From NCBI RefSeq assembly GCF_963576615.1, contig NC_088716.1:56553415-56617414 (forward strand): a stretch of 64,000 bases of DNA, read 5' to 3'. This DNA comes from Watersipora subatra (lineage: Eukaryota; Bryozoa; Gymnolaemata; Cheilostomatida; Watersiporidae). Under the pieces are notes generated by a model. It was not told the DNA's origin. It saw nothing but the letters and a program-made list of their open reading frames with translations, and searched no databases. This document shows, piece after piece, positions 33,046 to 47,500 of the stretch; positions within the stretch are counted from its first letter, which is position 1; each line of letters opens with the position of its first letter. Both the position numbers and the translations under genes were made by a program.

Positions 33046-35133
33046 ATGGCGCTAGACTGCCAAGGTGCAAGTATAAATAATTCTAGAAGAATAGTTAGGT
33101 TTGGCTCTAATCAAGGTATACTATTATAATGTATTAACAACTTTTGATGCAATTTTAAGTTACTTATTTAACTCTAATTTTTTAATACTGGTTTACGTCT
33201 GACAATTAAATAACTATTATCAAAAACAATCAGATTTTAGATTCCTAATAAACGCTTTTCTTTCTTCTGGACATTATTCTGTGGTTCATGATGCAAAAGT
33301 ACAAAAACAGTCTCTTTCTCAAATAATTATAACCACTTTATAATTATAAAGTGATTAGCTACCATTTGTCCATTTTTAAAAATAACTTTAGCACTCTAGT
33401 TAGGAGTAAACTGCGCTGGGATACTCTGCAAAAACATTATTCTTTGGAAGCTATTGCGCTAATAATAATGCATTCTTCATTTTTTGAAATGGTGTCCATA
33501 TAACTGTTGGCTAGCAGCTAACAGTTATATGAACAGTAATCTTTTTTACTGTAAACATTGCCTTTTTTTGTAGTTTTGGCTCTAAGATAGAATGTTGGAA
33601 AGACCCTCAAGTAGGGCCCCCTTTGCTGGCCACCCTGCATATGATGAATCGACCAGATATTATGTGGCCACACCCAGACCTGGTCCACGAGTCAAACCTG
33701 AAGGACAAGAAAATGCTGAGCGGTGGGTTTATTAATATTCTTTTATATAATATATTTTTCCTCTTTCCACGATCGTTTAAAATGACTGAGCAAATTATCA
33801 TTCGCATGTAGCATGTTTTTCTACGCTGAAACGCTTGGTGTGGTCTGTATGTCAAGTTTAGTGATAGGTTTTGTTTAACAGGAACAGAGGCAGCTTAGAC
33901 TTGAGCTGGGAAGGAAGGAGACTAACTAGCGAACTGAACAGTGGCAACACAACTGGCAGGTATTGCTCATCGGAAGGTCGAGAAAATCTCGTAAGAAGTC
34001 GAGGCAATCTGTCCAATATACTTTTTACAAAAGGTTAGCTTTTATCTGAGCGCATCAACAAAAACTAAATTGACAAGTTTATTTAAAGGTTTTCAAAATG
34101 GGCGGCGTGTGCTTGCCGTGAAAATTTTTAAGTAGACTTGAGGCATCTACTTTATGTGGCAAACTTGAAGTGGATGCCTCAAGTTTTCGAGCTGTTATGG
34201 GCCTACTGATTACAAGAGTTATACCAGCTACTGCAAGTAACAGCAGTAAAAACAGGTATCGATAAAAGATACGGCCCAAGTACAAAAAACCCAATTCTCT
34301 ATTTAAAAAACAAATTTAATAGTTTTCGGTTTAAAAAAGTTAATATTTTCATTGACCAGTCAAAGCTTGTTACAGAAAGTTCTATCGTTAAATGTGAAGT
34401 TGAGCGGACCATCGCAAGTACTATGATTGCCGTATTCTGTATTCACAACTTTCTAAAGCTATATTTTTATCATACGCTTCCACTTGTAGTGTTTGCAGTC
34501 CATAAAAATTGACCAGAGGCCTAACAAATTTATTATAATAGGTTATCTAATGGCCTTAGTGATCTTTGTCTACGCGACACGCATGTTTCTGTTTGATATT
34601 AGCATAAATCATTTTTTAGACACTACTCTTTTTCATTGTTATAGTTACGTAGATGGTACACAGGCTATTTAATTCAAACATGTTTCTACTTGTAAGCAGC
34701 ATCTGGACAAACACCGAGAGTTGCTGTTCCGTGTCGCGCTGTGACATCTCAGGGTGAAGCAATTGCAGAACAAAGCAAAGGTGGTAGAGTTAGTCTCTTG
34801 TTTTCTAATTATGGAAGAAATGAGTCTACGCCGAGAGCTCCACCGAGGGTCAAAGTTGAAGCAGCAGTCAACTACCACTTGAACAGAGGTATTATATATA
34901 ACTACATTCATAGCAAGTTTGCCAGCGACTAAAGCTGCTCACTGACATTTGTGTTCTATCATGCTTGCGATGTTTTCAAAGGATGTGCGATGAACAGCCT
35001 ATTGCATGATGTGAAGTCCGTGCCGAAGTCAGCTCGCCCAGGGCCCAGAGTCAAGCCTGAAGCGGAGAATAATGCAATGAAGAATCGTGGGTCAATGAAC
35101 AGCATCATGAGGGTCTGTACACCTAGGTACTAG
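33046..35133 (+). CDS. Five-exon gene for a 232-aa protein with PRVK...NRG repeats, function unknown
   Basis: Exons 33046-33115, 33587-33722, 33882-34033, 34700-34888 and 34982-35133 have GT-AG borders. They keep phase (1, 2, 1, 1) and total exactly 699 nt including TAG. The start is ATG in MALDCQGASINNSRRIV. The protein is basic and low in hydrophobics, with no signal peptide or membrane segment. It contains a loose module P-x-P-R-V-K-x-E-A-x2-N-x3-N-R-G-x2-N-S-L: PGPRVKPEGQENAERNRGSL, PPRVKVEAAVNYHLNRG and PGPRVKPEAENNAMKNRGSM, plus a divergent copy starting TPRVAVP. I do not recognise a named family. It lies between MAP3K4 and CELF, on the opposite strand to both. Confidence 0.8.
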
Positions 35134-36699
35134 TGAGGAGTGGAGGTGACAGCTCCATAAATCAAATTTCTCATTGTATGCTGAATAATGACTGCGCTGA
35201 CGCATGTAGTCAAAGGATGATATTATTTCGGGTAATTTTATTCAATGTATGTGATGACATTACATGTCTTGCAACATTCTTCATTGTTCTGGCAATGTAC
35301 ACTGGCTCTGCTTCTAAAGCTTATGCATTTTCTTATTGAGCAGTGAATGTTTTCAGACTAGGGAAGACAATATTAGTATTTTTTATTTCTTTTTGCATAT
35401 TTATTGCAATATATTGTATTATACTTGATTATTTTAATGCATAACAAGGTTGTAAGGGATAATTTAACAGTATAATATCATAATGATAACCTATTTTCAA
35501 CGGCACAGCTTTAATTTATGTGATAATCGATAAGGCGAGGCAATACACACTGGAGTCGTGCTCTCGCTTGGCACACAAGTCCAACTCCTGCCATATGCAG
35601 AGCACGTTATGGTGGACGGTTGATGGGTCTTTTCTAAATTTTCTTCCAGCAACCGGTTGTTGACAGCAGTCATAATTCAGGATACAATGTATATGCAACT
35701 AGAGATTAAGGTATTCAGAAAAGATAGTTTGTTTTACAAAAAATCCTTTTAAATAAAGTCCAGAAAAATATGATGCCAGGTATAAATAGCTACTGGTCAG
35801 GCAAAATCTTCAACAAAATAGTATATCCATAAGGTTAGATAATAATATAATGATGATATTGAGGCTAATATCTAGCAAAATTACATTGAGATTTAATTAC
35901 AAGCTCCCTCCAAAACCATGGACTAGAAATGGCCACCCACATAGGATAACATGCAGACAACACAGCCTACTAACAGAGGCGAGGGACCAGTACTGGTTCT
36001 AGAAATTGTCCCCGCTTTAGGTGAGTCATTGGGATACAATCGACAACAAGTTTAGCAATAATATGGGAAAGAGAGGGAGTTAGTTATTGATTGAGATAGA
36101 TAGAGTTACTATCCACAGGTAGCAAGATTACAGCTTCGTTGACAGGATAACTGTGTGTGTGTGTGATCGTTTAGTGTTGAGACATTGACGTCAGCTGTCA
36201 GATGCGCTAGACGAGTCTATCGCCGCTGGTTATTAGCAGTTTCAGAGACAAGCATGGTGCGACTGATCGGCCAATAACAAAGCTTGTTATAGACATGTAT
36301 GTTGACCTTGACCTCACATTTATAATTCTCTGTAAGACATACACAGACATTCAATACATATGGGCTACAGAAAATGAGCAACAGCAAACTACTAGTCGAT
36401 CCTCAGAAAATATTCTAAGGAAAGACCCTGCATGCACTGTACAACACAAAAATGCAAGGCTAAGCATCGGCAAATCTGATATCTATCTCAAAACCCAGCC
36501 ACCTGTTGAAACAACTGCATGATGCCTGAGCAAAAGACAACATGGCTCAAATAAGCCATCGTATTTAATTACACCAACAAGCCAGACACATTTTACACCA
36601 GAGCTACAGTGTCTACCGAATAGCACATATGAAGTTCTGACAAGATAGATACACAGATTGATAATAAGTGCATACAAGTATACAAAGCAGCTATAACCA

Positions 36700-36915
36700 C
36701 ATAAACGTAATGTCTGCCACAGATGCATGGATGTATCACACCGCAACAGAAGGGATGGACGTGTCTTTCTGCAGCAGACACATGACCATGTCACTCTGCA
36801 GTAGACACAGATGTGTCATTCTGCAGCAGGCACATGGATGTGTCTGCTGCAGAATGACACATGGATGTGTCAGTCTGCAGCAGATACATGGATGTGTCAT
36901 GCTGTAACAGACATT
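36700..36915. repeat. Degenerate 27-30-bp repeats (CAGCAGACACATGGATGTGTC)
   Basis: About six imperfect copies, some inverted (GTGTCTGCTGCAGAATGACAC region at 36840), in the space between the repeat-protein gene and the CELF 3' end. The rest of 35134-37494 shows no convincing feature. Confidence 0.7.
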
Positions 36916-37494
36916 TATGTATATAGCTGCAAGAGATTCATTGTATCACTTTAAAACAAGTGTAGATGCAAAGAGTTGTGACAAGTATATAGATGTATAG
37001 AGCTACACACACATAGAGAGTGTATAACTTCTTGATGCACAGATTTAGTGAGCACATGACAACAAATGTAAAACATGCAACGTATTTCCACCGAGCAGTA
37101 GAATTGGAGCTAAGCTGGGACAGCACAAGTCTAACCTAATGATCTGCACACTTCTAGCAGCTGACAGGTAATTGGTGGATGAGGTATTAATTAAGATTGT
37201 TCTGTGCAGTTGTAGTAGGTGGCCCCATCGTACCAAGGAATGGGTGTATTTACAGATGCTTGTGCGCTAGAACAAGTGTTGAAAGACTCCAATTATGTAA
37301 AATCTTTGTAAAAAATATCGCCTAATCTACTGTTTTTGATTAAAAAATAAGTTATCACCTCGAATATTGTGTAGATAAACAATAAACTACAAAATTAGTA
37401 AAAAATAAAAAAGGAAAAGTTAATATATATTCTGAGTATAACAGTGAGGTCGGACATGATTGGTCGACTGAGATCATTCAACGAGCTAGCGAGG

Positions 37495-38585
37495 CTAAAC
37501 TGAACACTGTTCCCTTGATTGTTCCAATACATACCAATAAGGCTTATTCTCATTTTTTGATCGCTTTAGTTGAACTTTTAAACGTTTCATTTTAATCTGG
37601 TAACCATTCATAGTAGCGATAGCTGCTTGGGCTGATGCTGGATTATCATAGCTCACAAAGCCTGCAATAAAAGTGTTTCTATGTAAATGCAATAGCAGAC
37701 AACTCCATCATAAAGCAATCAAGAGCTATTTGTGAGTTCTGGCCTATGTACAGATACATATCTACTATCTTCTAATTCCAGTCTGTCTTGCTATTTTAGC
37801 TACATCATCTACACCATTAAAGATACGCTTGTAGGAATTCTAATTGCTTCAGTTTAAAATACATTTTACTCAAAACTTCAATTTTTTGAGTTTGTAAATG
37901 CGAGTAGATTGGTCACAAATAGCAAGCCACTTCAGTAGTTCATGTCATCCCTTTACTTTCACTCTCGTGGTAGTTACAACATCAGAATTAACCAATGACT
38001 GATAAAGATGTAATTATCATTTCAATCTGCACATATTTCATTTTGTTAGTTTTTCATGGAAGCGCTGCAAGGCCGAGTTTAGCTCAACAGGTTTTTGCCA
38101 TTTTTGCATAACTCTTTAAACGTTGTTTTTTAAAATGAAACAAAAAAGAAGCTTATAATTCCTAATCATTGAATACAAGTTCTGTTCAAGATAGTTATAT
38201 GAAGTTACGGATTAATCATGATCGAGTTTGAACAGCGATGGTTCCTAGTACTTGCTGTTACTAGCACAATGTTTGCGCAAAAATTAAGGTGGCTACACTG
38301 TTTGTATCATGTTTATTATGCTTTCTCTATGGTAGTATAAGGAAAGAAGGCTACAAAGGTTCTTACCAAAACACTTGCTGAGGCTTGTCTGCTTGTCAAT
38401 AAAAACCTTGGAGCTAATGACTGTGCCAAAAGACTGGAAGTGATGAAGCAAGTCGAGGTCAGTGAAATCTTGGGGCAAGTGATAGATGAACAAGTTTGCA
38501 CCGTCAGGGCCTTCCGTTTGCTTTCCAGCGGGGGTGTCAGCAGCGAGAGCCGTCTGTACTGGTGCATATGCGTGTGGAAAAGAGG
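37495..38585 (-). CDS. CELF: CELF exons 13-14 encoding RRM3
   Basis: Exon 13 (38585-38367) encodes [17 protein letters not shown] and [15 protein letters not shown]. Exon 14 (37661-37495) encodes [20 protein letters not shown] and the basic tail [18 protein letters not shown]. The 13 extra residues [13 protein letters not shown] before TAG are not part of the usual C-terminus. Confidence 0.93.
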
Positions 38586-41500
38586 CTGGAATAGTAGAGA
38601 AACAAGCATACAAGTGCTGCGGTATGACCAAGGACAATAGGGCACGTGATACATAGCGGACATAACAAGCTTTGAAGACAAGACTGCATGCTGTTAGATA
38701 GCCAGCTACATACATCTGTGATAAGACATCTCCCTATTGTTATGTTATGAGAAATAACATTCATTAAGCAAATAACTTTGGAAAGTTATCACGCTGTCTG
38801 AGAGACCAATGGGTTTTTACATGTGCAAAACAAAACTCAAAACATTGGCGATCAACGTGCCTTAATCACCAGACAAACTAAAACAAATGGGACAGGAATA
38901 CACACAACACCTAGACACATGACAAATCACATAGACATGGGCAGACTAGATAAACATATAGAGCAAGACAAGGTGTGCTTTTGGGCTGTGTACCTGCATA
39001 TTGTGTTAGACCGCTGTAGGCTTGTGCGAGTGTGGCATCTATAGAGTGCTGCGTCTGCAGAGCAGAAATAGGCCCACCACCTAGAGTGTGAGCCGGGTAC
39101 CCGGCAAGGGGTGGCTGCACTGGTGCCCCGGCCAAGTTAAACTGTTGCTGCATTTGAGCCGGCGTCAAGGCACCACCAGCCGCAGGTTGAGGCGCCGCCT
39201 GGGCAACCGGTGCAACCGGAATGCCTGAAATTAACAGACATGAAAAGGTAACACAGATGCTGAACGTTAAGAGAGCGGTGAGTAGAGACCAAATCCATGA
39301 CATAGCCAGCCACCTCCGAGCATGCACCTTAGATGGTCAACGCAAAGATATGTACTGCCCAAACCAATACAGACGTGAGACCCGAAGCCACTAACCACCT
39401 GCTTTCACGCTATTGAACCTAAGAATAACAAGCTAAGAACCAGCACAGAAAGCATCACGTAAATTAACTCCCTAAAAATGGTGTCTATAACACTGAGGGA
39501 AATGAGTGTTACAGATATAGCAGCTATACTCGGAGTCGGGTAATCAGTAAAAGCCTGGAACAGAGGACAAGACAATAGGCAAGCGAGTAAGCAGACAAAC
39601 AGACAACAAACACACACACACATTTTTAAGGCGACAAAACTGAGCAAAGCTTTCGCGTATCTTAATTCATTACAGGACTAGGGCTGATAGGCTATGGCTA
39701 TACAGGATTTGCTGGGTGCTCGAGTGAAATGCTTGACTAAAGATAGCAGAGTGGGGAGCCAAGGCTACACGCCTAGCAATTCAATTCACCTGTGCTATTA
39801 CTAGACGTCGATGAGCTGGCTATTTTTAAATTCCCTAAAACAAATGGTCGCAGCATCACCACAGTTTTGCGAGTAGGCTTAAGACATAATGGCCATCATT
39901 GTAATCGATGCAGTGAAAGAACCAGCTAATGGTAGGTTAGTGAAATAAAGGGTTCATCGCTGCTTTTAAAAGTCTGTTACCTACATGTAAATTGAAGAAA
40001 ATTTTTGGCCATGGTATTTAAGTTTGCAAAATTTAGACTTTCTCTGTGTATAATTTCATACAATAAAACATTTACCGAGTATTACCATGCAGCTTTTTCA
40101 CATAATAAAACACCAGAAACTTGATTAGAAAATCAGCAAATAATTTTAATGCTTTTTGTCCAAAAAAGCTGTTGTTTACATTGTGGCACAGTAAGTATAT
40201 GGCAAGTTGAATATTCCTTATTTTAACTTGCTAACATTGTACATAAAAGTGAAGGAATTTTGAACTCGATCACAAATAATTTTTGTATATATGTAGAATC
40301 TGCTGATACACCATATACAGGTGAAGGCAGATGTAAATGAACTCGGGACTATTTTGAGCATGTTTTGCATTGCTTGTATTATGCTGTCTAAAAGTGAAGC
40401 ATAAGATCTCTTAATACCTAAATCAACGTAAAGCGGTTGACAATATTTTTTTACACAGGTTTAAGAGAGCCGAGCATTAAGCAGTTAACTATGACTAGTT
40501 TTTCCCTCCATATCATTAAAACTTTATAATGATAGGGTATGACAGCCAAGATAATTGCCTAAAAGCTTGGTTTTGTGATGTCCGTAAAGAGACAACCAGC
40601 CATTGCCGTAATCACTGTTTTATAATTACGATTTTTAAATTTAAAAGAAATCCAAGTTTTACCTATGTATTTAAGGACGTTACCAAAGCATGTATAGCCT
40701 TGAATATTTCTACATCACTTATCAGTGTAATCAGTGATATGCCAAGACTTTAATTGTAGTAATTTTAGGAAAGAAGGACGGTAATGTGCCCTATACAAAT
40801 AGAGAGACAACTCCACATTAAAATCTGACCTACCAGGCATAGAATTTATAGCTAATGTATGTCCATTGGTCGGGCTTGTCACGGTGCGTGTCATGGAAAG
40901 TGGTGTTGCACTGAGTGCTGGAATACCAATTAAACTCTGTCCCGTCAACATACCTGCATCAACGGAACATCTGCATTGCACGAGTGACAGGCTTTTAGAA
41001 AATGGATGTCAATTTTGTCCTGAAGATTTCCACTTTCTAAACTAACATCATTTAACTCTTACCCATATTCTGTAGGTTCTGCATGTTGTGGTAATTCATA
41101 GAAGCAACATCTAAAAAATAAACGAAGACGACCATCTTTAAACTAGCTTAATGATTGTCGTTTGTAAACTGTATCTGGAAAACTGTATATAATGAGCTTG
41201 CGGTAGCGAAATTCTACTTACCCATCGGATTAGGAGGCACTGTCAAACCCATTTGCTGCAACAACTACAAAACAAATAATAGTATTGCACCAAAAACCAT
41301 CGAAATCTATTTTTTTCTCACAAAAAAGACTGCAATCATGAATATAGATAAAGAATGAATCTATTCATATATACGTGAATCGTAAAGATATGCATCAGTA
41401 TATGCATACGAATAAACCTGGTTACACAATTAGGTTGCTTTGATGTCAACGAACGGTTTTTAAAGGCCAAAAAAAGGAGTCTACAAGGACAAACAAGTTG

Positions 41501-44500
41501 GATGCAATTGCTGCAAGGCATGAGAAACCTAATTTAACCTAAAAACCTAATAAAACAGAAAAACTGATTAACCGACAACAAGTTGAAAGTTTTTCTCGCA
41601 TGTTTGACTTTTGGAAAAAGATTTTACAAAAAGGAACAAACGTCGACAAAAAGATTGAGGTTCTAGTTTATAAAAGCTGCTATTTATGCGGACAGGTTGA
41701 GCTGAAGAGCATGGAAGACGTAACGTAAGCTGGCTGACATTTTTGCTGAATGCCATATTGTTGAAATCAATTAGCAGCTCGTGAGATAAGATGGATAGAG
41801 TTTATGGAGGCCGGTGATGCAAGAACACAAAGCAATTCCCATGACATGGTTTACAATCTATGCACTACATGACAAGCAATTACAGTCAGAGCTTGAAAAG
41901 GCTGAAAATTAAAATCTTTGGCAACCGCTAAACTATCACAGCAAAACACCTTCACTTTACCCACTTCTTGCATTTTCAGAATTACTAGCAATTTTAAACA
42001 ACAAAGAGCAGTTAATTCTTCAAAGAGCCAGCCGTTAGACGACGCTCACCAATGCTATGCAGAAATTAACTACATCTCTATAGAATAAATCAAGCTCAGC
42101 CAGGTGTAACAGCAATGAGCCTTTTGCTGCACATCACGTAGCATCTCATGTACTGCGACACAAAGCTAAGCTTTAAAGATGATAGTTTGAGATCCTTAAG
42201 ATGATACGTTAAGAAGTTTGAGACCTCTGATACTTACGGTGAATGACAGCTACACTTTGCACAGACAGTCATGAAATACTGAAGTTACCAGAGTTAATGA
42301 TTACGTTGATAGAAAATAAATTTAAAATAGTTACAGAACTTAATTTGTGAAAGAATTGAACAAAAGATCCCAGACAATTGCGACAGACTCAAAAAAGCTT
42401 CAACTTCCACAATGTTATTGCTAATTATTTGATATAAAAACTGTGTTGCATTGAAGCTGATATGAGTAGGACCTGCAGTGGGAGATAGGGATAAAGCTAA
42501 TGTGAGTGGTACCTGCAGGAAAAGATAGGGCACAAGTTAATAACGGATGGTACCTGCAGAAGGAGACAGGGCTAAATCTGATATAGGTGGTACGTACAGG
42601 AGAAGATAAGGCTAAAGCTGATATGGGTGGTACCTACAGGAGAAGATAGGATTAAAGCTGATATGGGTGGTACCTACAGGAGAAGATGGGACTAAATCTG
42701 ATATAGGTGGTACCTGCAGGAGAAGATAGGACTAAAGCTAATATGGTCGTACCTACAGGAGAAGATAAGGCTAAAGCTGACTTACTGCAAGGTACTGATG
42801 TGGCGACATCCCGGCTGGAAGACTGCTTGGGTAGGGATTTGCCGTAACGATATTGTTATTTGGAGGTAGCTTTATTCGAATATCTTTGTCTTTTTGAGTG
42901 TCAGCAAATTTCACTACAATTGGAGAGGCGCATCCCTGCAACAGATGACAACGTATTTTAATTTAGTACCAAGTACTGTCAATAAGAGGTTTAAGATAAG
43001 ATATTAGGAAAAGAGAGGCTTACTTCCATTGTGAGATTGTGATGCATACTTTGTATGGCACTCAGTGCACTTTGCCTAGATGCGAATGTCACAAACGCGC
43101 AACCTGCAACAAAAGAGATGATATTCTTACTTAAAATATTAAGTCAATCAAGGTAAAATAAAGGTGATAACAACAAGAAATAAACCCAACACAAAAACAA
43201 GAAAGATTTTTCATGAGGCTACGATCCTCAGTGCTCAGAAGCCAACTAAAAACCATGTCATTGTCTGTTAAATCAACCAAAGCAATTAGATGAATTTTTA
43301 GCAATAGGTAACTTTGTAGGTAACATGGTGGGATGAAAGGAACCATTACAAAATAATAGATCACATCAGACTTTCTAGGTGACATGTTAAGATAAAAGGA
43401 ACCATTCCAAACTAGGAGATGATATCAGTCTCGATGGTCACGGCTGGCGGAGAGACTACTATGAGATTAGACAAAAGCATTAATGGTGAAGATGAAACAC
43501 ATCTGACTTGTAGAAGTATTAGCTAAACAGGGTAAGAGAAAGGACAAGAGAAAGATAAGGGTAAAAGAAAAAGGTAAACAGGGAAAGAACGAAGTATCAG
43601 ATAGAGCAAAAAACACCAGAGGATAATGAAAACAAAGAAAATGGTGAGAACAAAAGCTAAGAGACAGCATAGTATGCATAGATGCAACAGATGCATAGTA
43701 GAAAAATGGAAAATAGGAGAAAGAAACGGAGAACAGGAGAGAGAGAGAGAAATGGAGAATAGGAGAGAGATAGAGAAATGGAGAATAGGAGAGAAAGCGA
43801 AATGGAAAATAGAAGGGCGTGAGAGAGAGAAAAACGGAGGGCGTGAGAGAGAGAAAAACGGAGGGCGTGAGAGAGAGAAAAACGGAGGGCGTGAGAGAGA
43901 GAAAAACGGAGGGCGTGAGAGAGAGAAAAACGGCGGGCGTGAGAGAGAGAAAAACGGCGGGCGTGAGAGAGAGAAAAACGGAAGGCCTGAGAGAGAAAAA
44001 CGGAAAGCCTGAGAGAGAGAAACGGAAAGCCTGAGAGAGAGAAACGAAGGTCTGAGAGAAACGGAGGGCGTGAGAAAGACACTGAAGGCCTGAGAGAAAT
44101 GGAGGGCGTGAGAGAGACACTGAAGGCCTGAGAGAAATGGAGGGCGTAAGAGAGACACTGAAGGCCTGAGAGAAATGGAGGGTGTGAGAGAGACACTGAA
44201 GGCCTGAGAGAAACGGAGGGCGTGAGAGAGACACGGAAGGCCTGAGAGAAACAGAAGGCGTGAGAGAGAGACTGAAGGCCTGAGAGAAACAGAGGGCATG
44301 AGAGAGAGAAACGGAGGGTGTGAGAGAGAGAGAGACACTGAAGGCCTGAGAGAAACGGAGGGTGTGAGAGAGAGACACTGAAGGCCTGAGAGAAACAGGG
44401 CGTGAGAGAGAGAAACTGAGGGTGTGAGACAGAGACACTGGAGGCCTGAGAGAAACGGAGGGTGTGAGAGAGAGACACTGAAGGCCTGAGAGAAACAGAG

Positions 44501-47500
44501 GGCGTAGGAGAGACACTGAAGGCCTGAGAGAAACAGAGGGTGTGAGAGAGAGAAACTGAAGGCCTGAGAGAAACAGAGGGCGTGAGAGAGAGAAACTGAG
44601 GGTGTGAGAGAGAGAGACACTGAAGGCCTGAGAGAAACTGAGGGTGTGAGAGAGACACTGAAGGCCTGAGAGAAACAGAGGGCGTGAGAGAGAGAAACTG
44701 AGGGCATCATAAAGATATCAATGAAAGTATAGGAAGAAAGATATCAATGACAGGATAGAGAGAACTGGAGAGAGAAAGAAGAGAGGGCAGAAGAAAGGAG
44801 GGGGCAGGAGTTGAAAAGAAAGAAAGGCAGAAGAAGAAAGGAGGTTCTTAGGAATAACAAGAAACAGGAATGAAAAGGAGACCAGAAAAACAAGAAAAAG
44901 ATAGAAAATAAGGATTAAGGATAGGAACAAAGAGTAGATCATGAACAGGGAGACAAAGAACAGCGAGTAGAGAAGCAAAAACATGGTAAGTCAAGAGACA
45001 AAATACAAAAAATGATAGATAGATATATAGATATAAAGTGGTACCTCGACTTCCCCCTGACGTGTCACGTAATATCATGCAGTCATCTATCGCACCATAT
45101 GGCTGAAACATTGTCTTTATGTCATTCTCAGCCAACTTCTTGCTGATCATACCAATAAATAGCTTCCTGTCCTCAACTGAAACAAGAACAAGTAATCAAT
45201 GTCAAAGCTTTGACAATTTTCTCAAATGTTGAGTAGACTATCATGGTCAGTAGTGAGTAAAAAGGAGCTATAATTTAAACAGCTGGCATCGAAAAACTAA
45301 AACGCAATGATCGGCCTCTACAGAACTGTTCTGTAGAGTCCACAGAAGTACTCCATCTCATGAACAAAAAACTATACACAATAGAAGTTTAAGTATTTCC
45401 GTATCTCGACTGCAACGATATGACAAATGATTTTCAAGGACATTAACTCAAGTTCAGAAATACCACTTACCATTTTTTTTCTCGTTGTCGGCAGGTTTCA
45501 TCTGTATTGGGTGGTGCATCTAAAAGCAGATAATCAGACAGATTATAAACGCGAGACACGCGCAACCACTAATTCTCTACCAGCTCAGTGATTTACTTGA
45601 CCGGCTAAGTATAACAATCTCCAGTAATGTCAGTCAACACAACTCAAGGGTACATTCTAGCCGATTACAGCCAAATTATCAAGATCTTCGAATAACAAAA
45701 CAACCGTCAAGGTAGCCATTTTGCTAGGTAAAAAAAAGACTCGACCAGAGTAAACCGAAGCACGCAAACAACTAACATTATATAACTGAGTAGATTGGTA
45801 AAGACACAACTGCTAATTGGTATTATTCAAGAGCAGGCAATAATAAGGGGGCCATCAATTTCTAAGAGCTCAACGCTAGACCCAGTTCTATGCCCACCAA
45901 TTACTAGTCAATTTGCTACAATTTTAGCATCAAGCTATGTCAGAGATAACCAGTAATTAATAAACACAATTGCGGGCAATCGATTATCGTGCCTGAAGTC
46001 TAACCATGTCTGCTAGTCTACCAAAAGCCATTCTAAATAAATTCTTTGCGACTTGCCAGCCAATCAGCATCCCTATTATAACACTAAAGCAACCTTATTG
46101 GTCAGAGAATGCGAGATGTGTCATTAAGAGTCACTTAATCAAGCTACCCAAATACGAAATGGATTTAACTTGTTTTCCTTCGGACTATGAGTAATAATTT
46201 TAACAGAATTTAGATTCACAGGCTAAAGAGAAACAACCTTTACCAAGAACCATGCCGAGTTTAATCCTGCTCACAAACACTTATGACCATCAAATGTGAA
46301 TGTCACGCATACTAAAGCACCGCATCCAGCAAGGAGTAATAATGTTAATATAAAATACCATTGAACCAAATGATACTGGCACCCAGCAGTTATTGCGAGC
46401 TATGAAATGTCAGTGTGGTGTGAGACATACTCACCCCTGGTAAAGTGTGTCGTCCGTGGAGCTCGTCCTGGGCCATAATCGCTCCTTTTCTTGTGTAAAA
46501 TGTCACAAAGCAGCAGCCTACAAGCGTATGACGGATTAGAGCAAGAATGGTTAAACTACGGGAATGGAAAGAACCCAATCAAATATGGGAAAGCAATCAG
46601 AGTGCTTTGGTTGAGGCTGGATGAAATATATCGTTAAGCATTGGTGTAAAGTCCCTCATTTCATAGCCACAATCTTAATAAATTGCCAATCTTCTTCAAT
46701 TAGATAATTTATTTAGATTTTTAATTAAACTAATAGATGAAAGAGTATGATTGAAGTAAAAGATTAACCTATCACTATGGCAACAGGTGATTTGATATGT
46801 TCTAGACTCCTTGACGACCCCCTTGTCTCATGTTTAAAGCCAACTGGGAAAGATAGGTGCTTAGAAAGCATCCAAAAGTAGGAAGACCAATAGTCTTAGT
46901 AATGCACCAAATAACTAAGAGGAGCGTTAAAGCTCCCACCAATAGGAACGATGGTAAGAAAACTAAAGATCTGAGGCAATAGCTGACAACTTATAAAAAC
47001 AAGCTTATAAATGGCATAAAGAGCAAGGGCACCTATCCTTATCGAGTGTTCGAACCAAAACTGCAATACTAGCAAAACAACAAACAAGAGGTACAGCTAA
47101 TGCTAGGGACTGAGGCGTCATTGAAAAATCTTATCTAAAATAGTTGGAAAACTCAGAAAAACTGAGGCTATCGCGAGAAAATGTGAAACAGCTGTCAAAC
47201 CAGCATACGTAACCCTTCTCCGCTTGTGGATGCTAGAGATGAAGCTAACAACTGTGATGCCAACTAGAGAGTGGACTAGAGTGGCAGCTGAGAGAGAGAG
47301 ACTGGAGGGTACTCGGTGTCACGAGTGACGTGCTCCGGCACATCTGTGCCGCTACTCCCCCACCACTCATTACCATTAGATGCCATTCATCAGCCGTATT
47401 ACGGTGTATCTACCATGCTCGCAAGCTACCAGCTACATGCACTACGATTTGGCTGAGTGACTACGCTTGTGGGTTGGTTGGTAAATAACTGACAAGCTTG

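Noticed and set aside
43467-44710. Three overlapping 330-395-residue minus-strand ORFs rich in [16 protein letters not shown]
   Set aside because: Translation of a purine-rich minisatellite inside a CELF intron. Three frames are open at once, which is a repeat effect.
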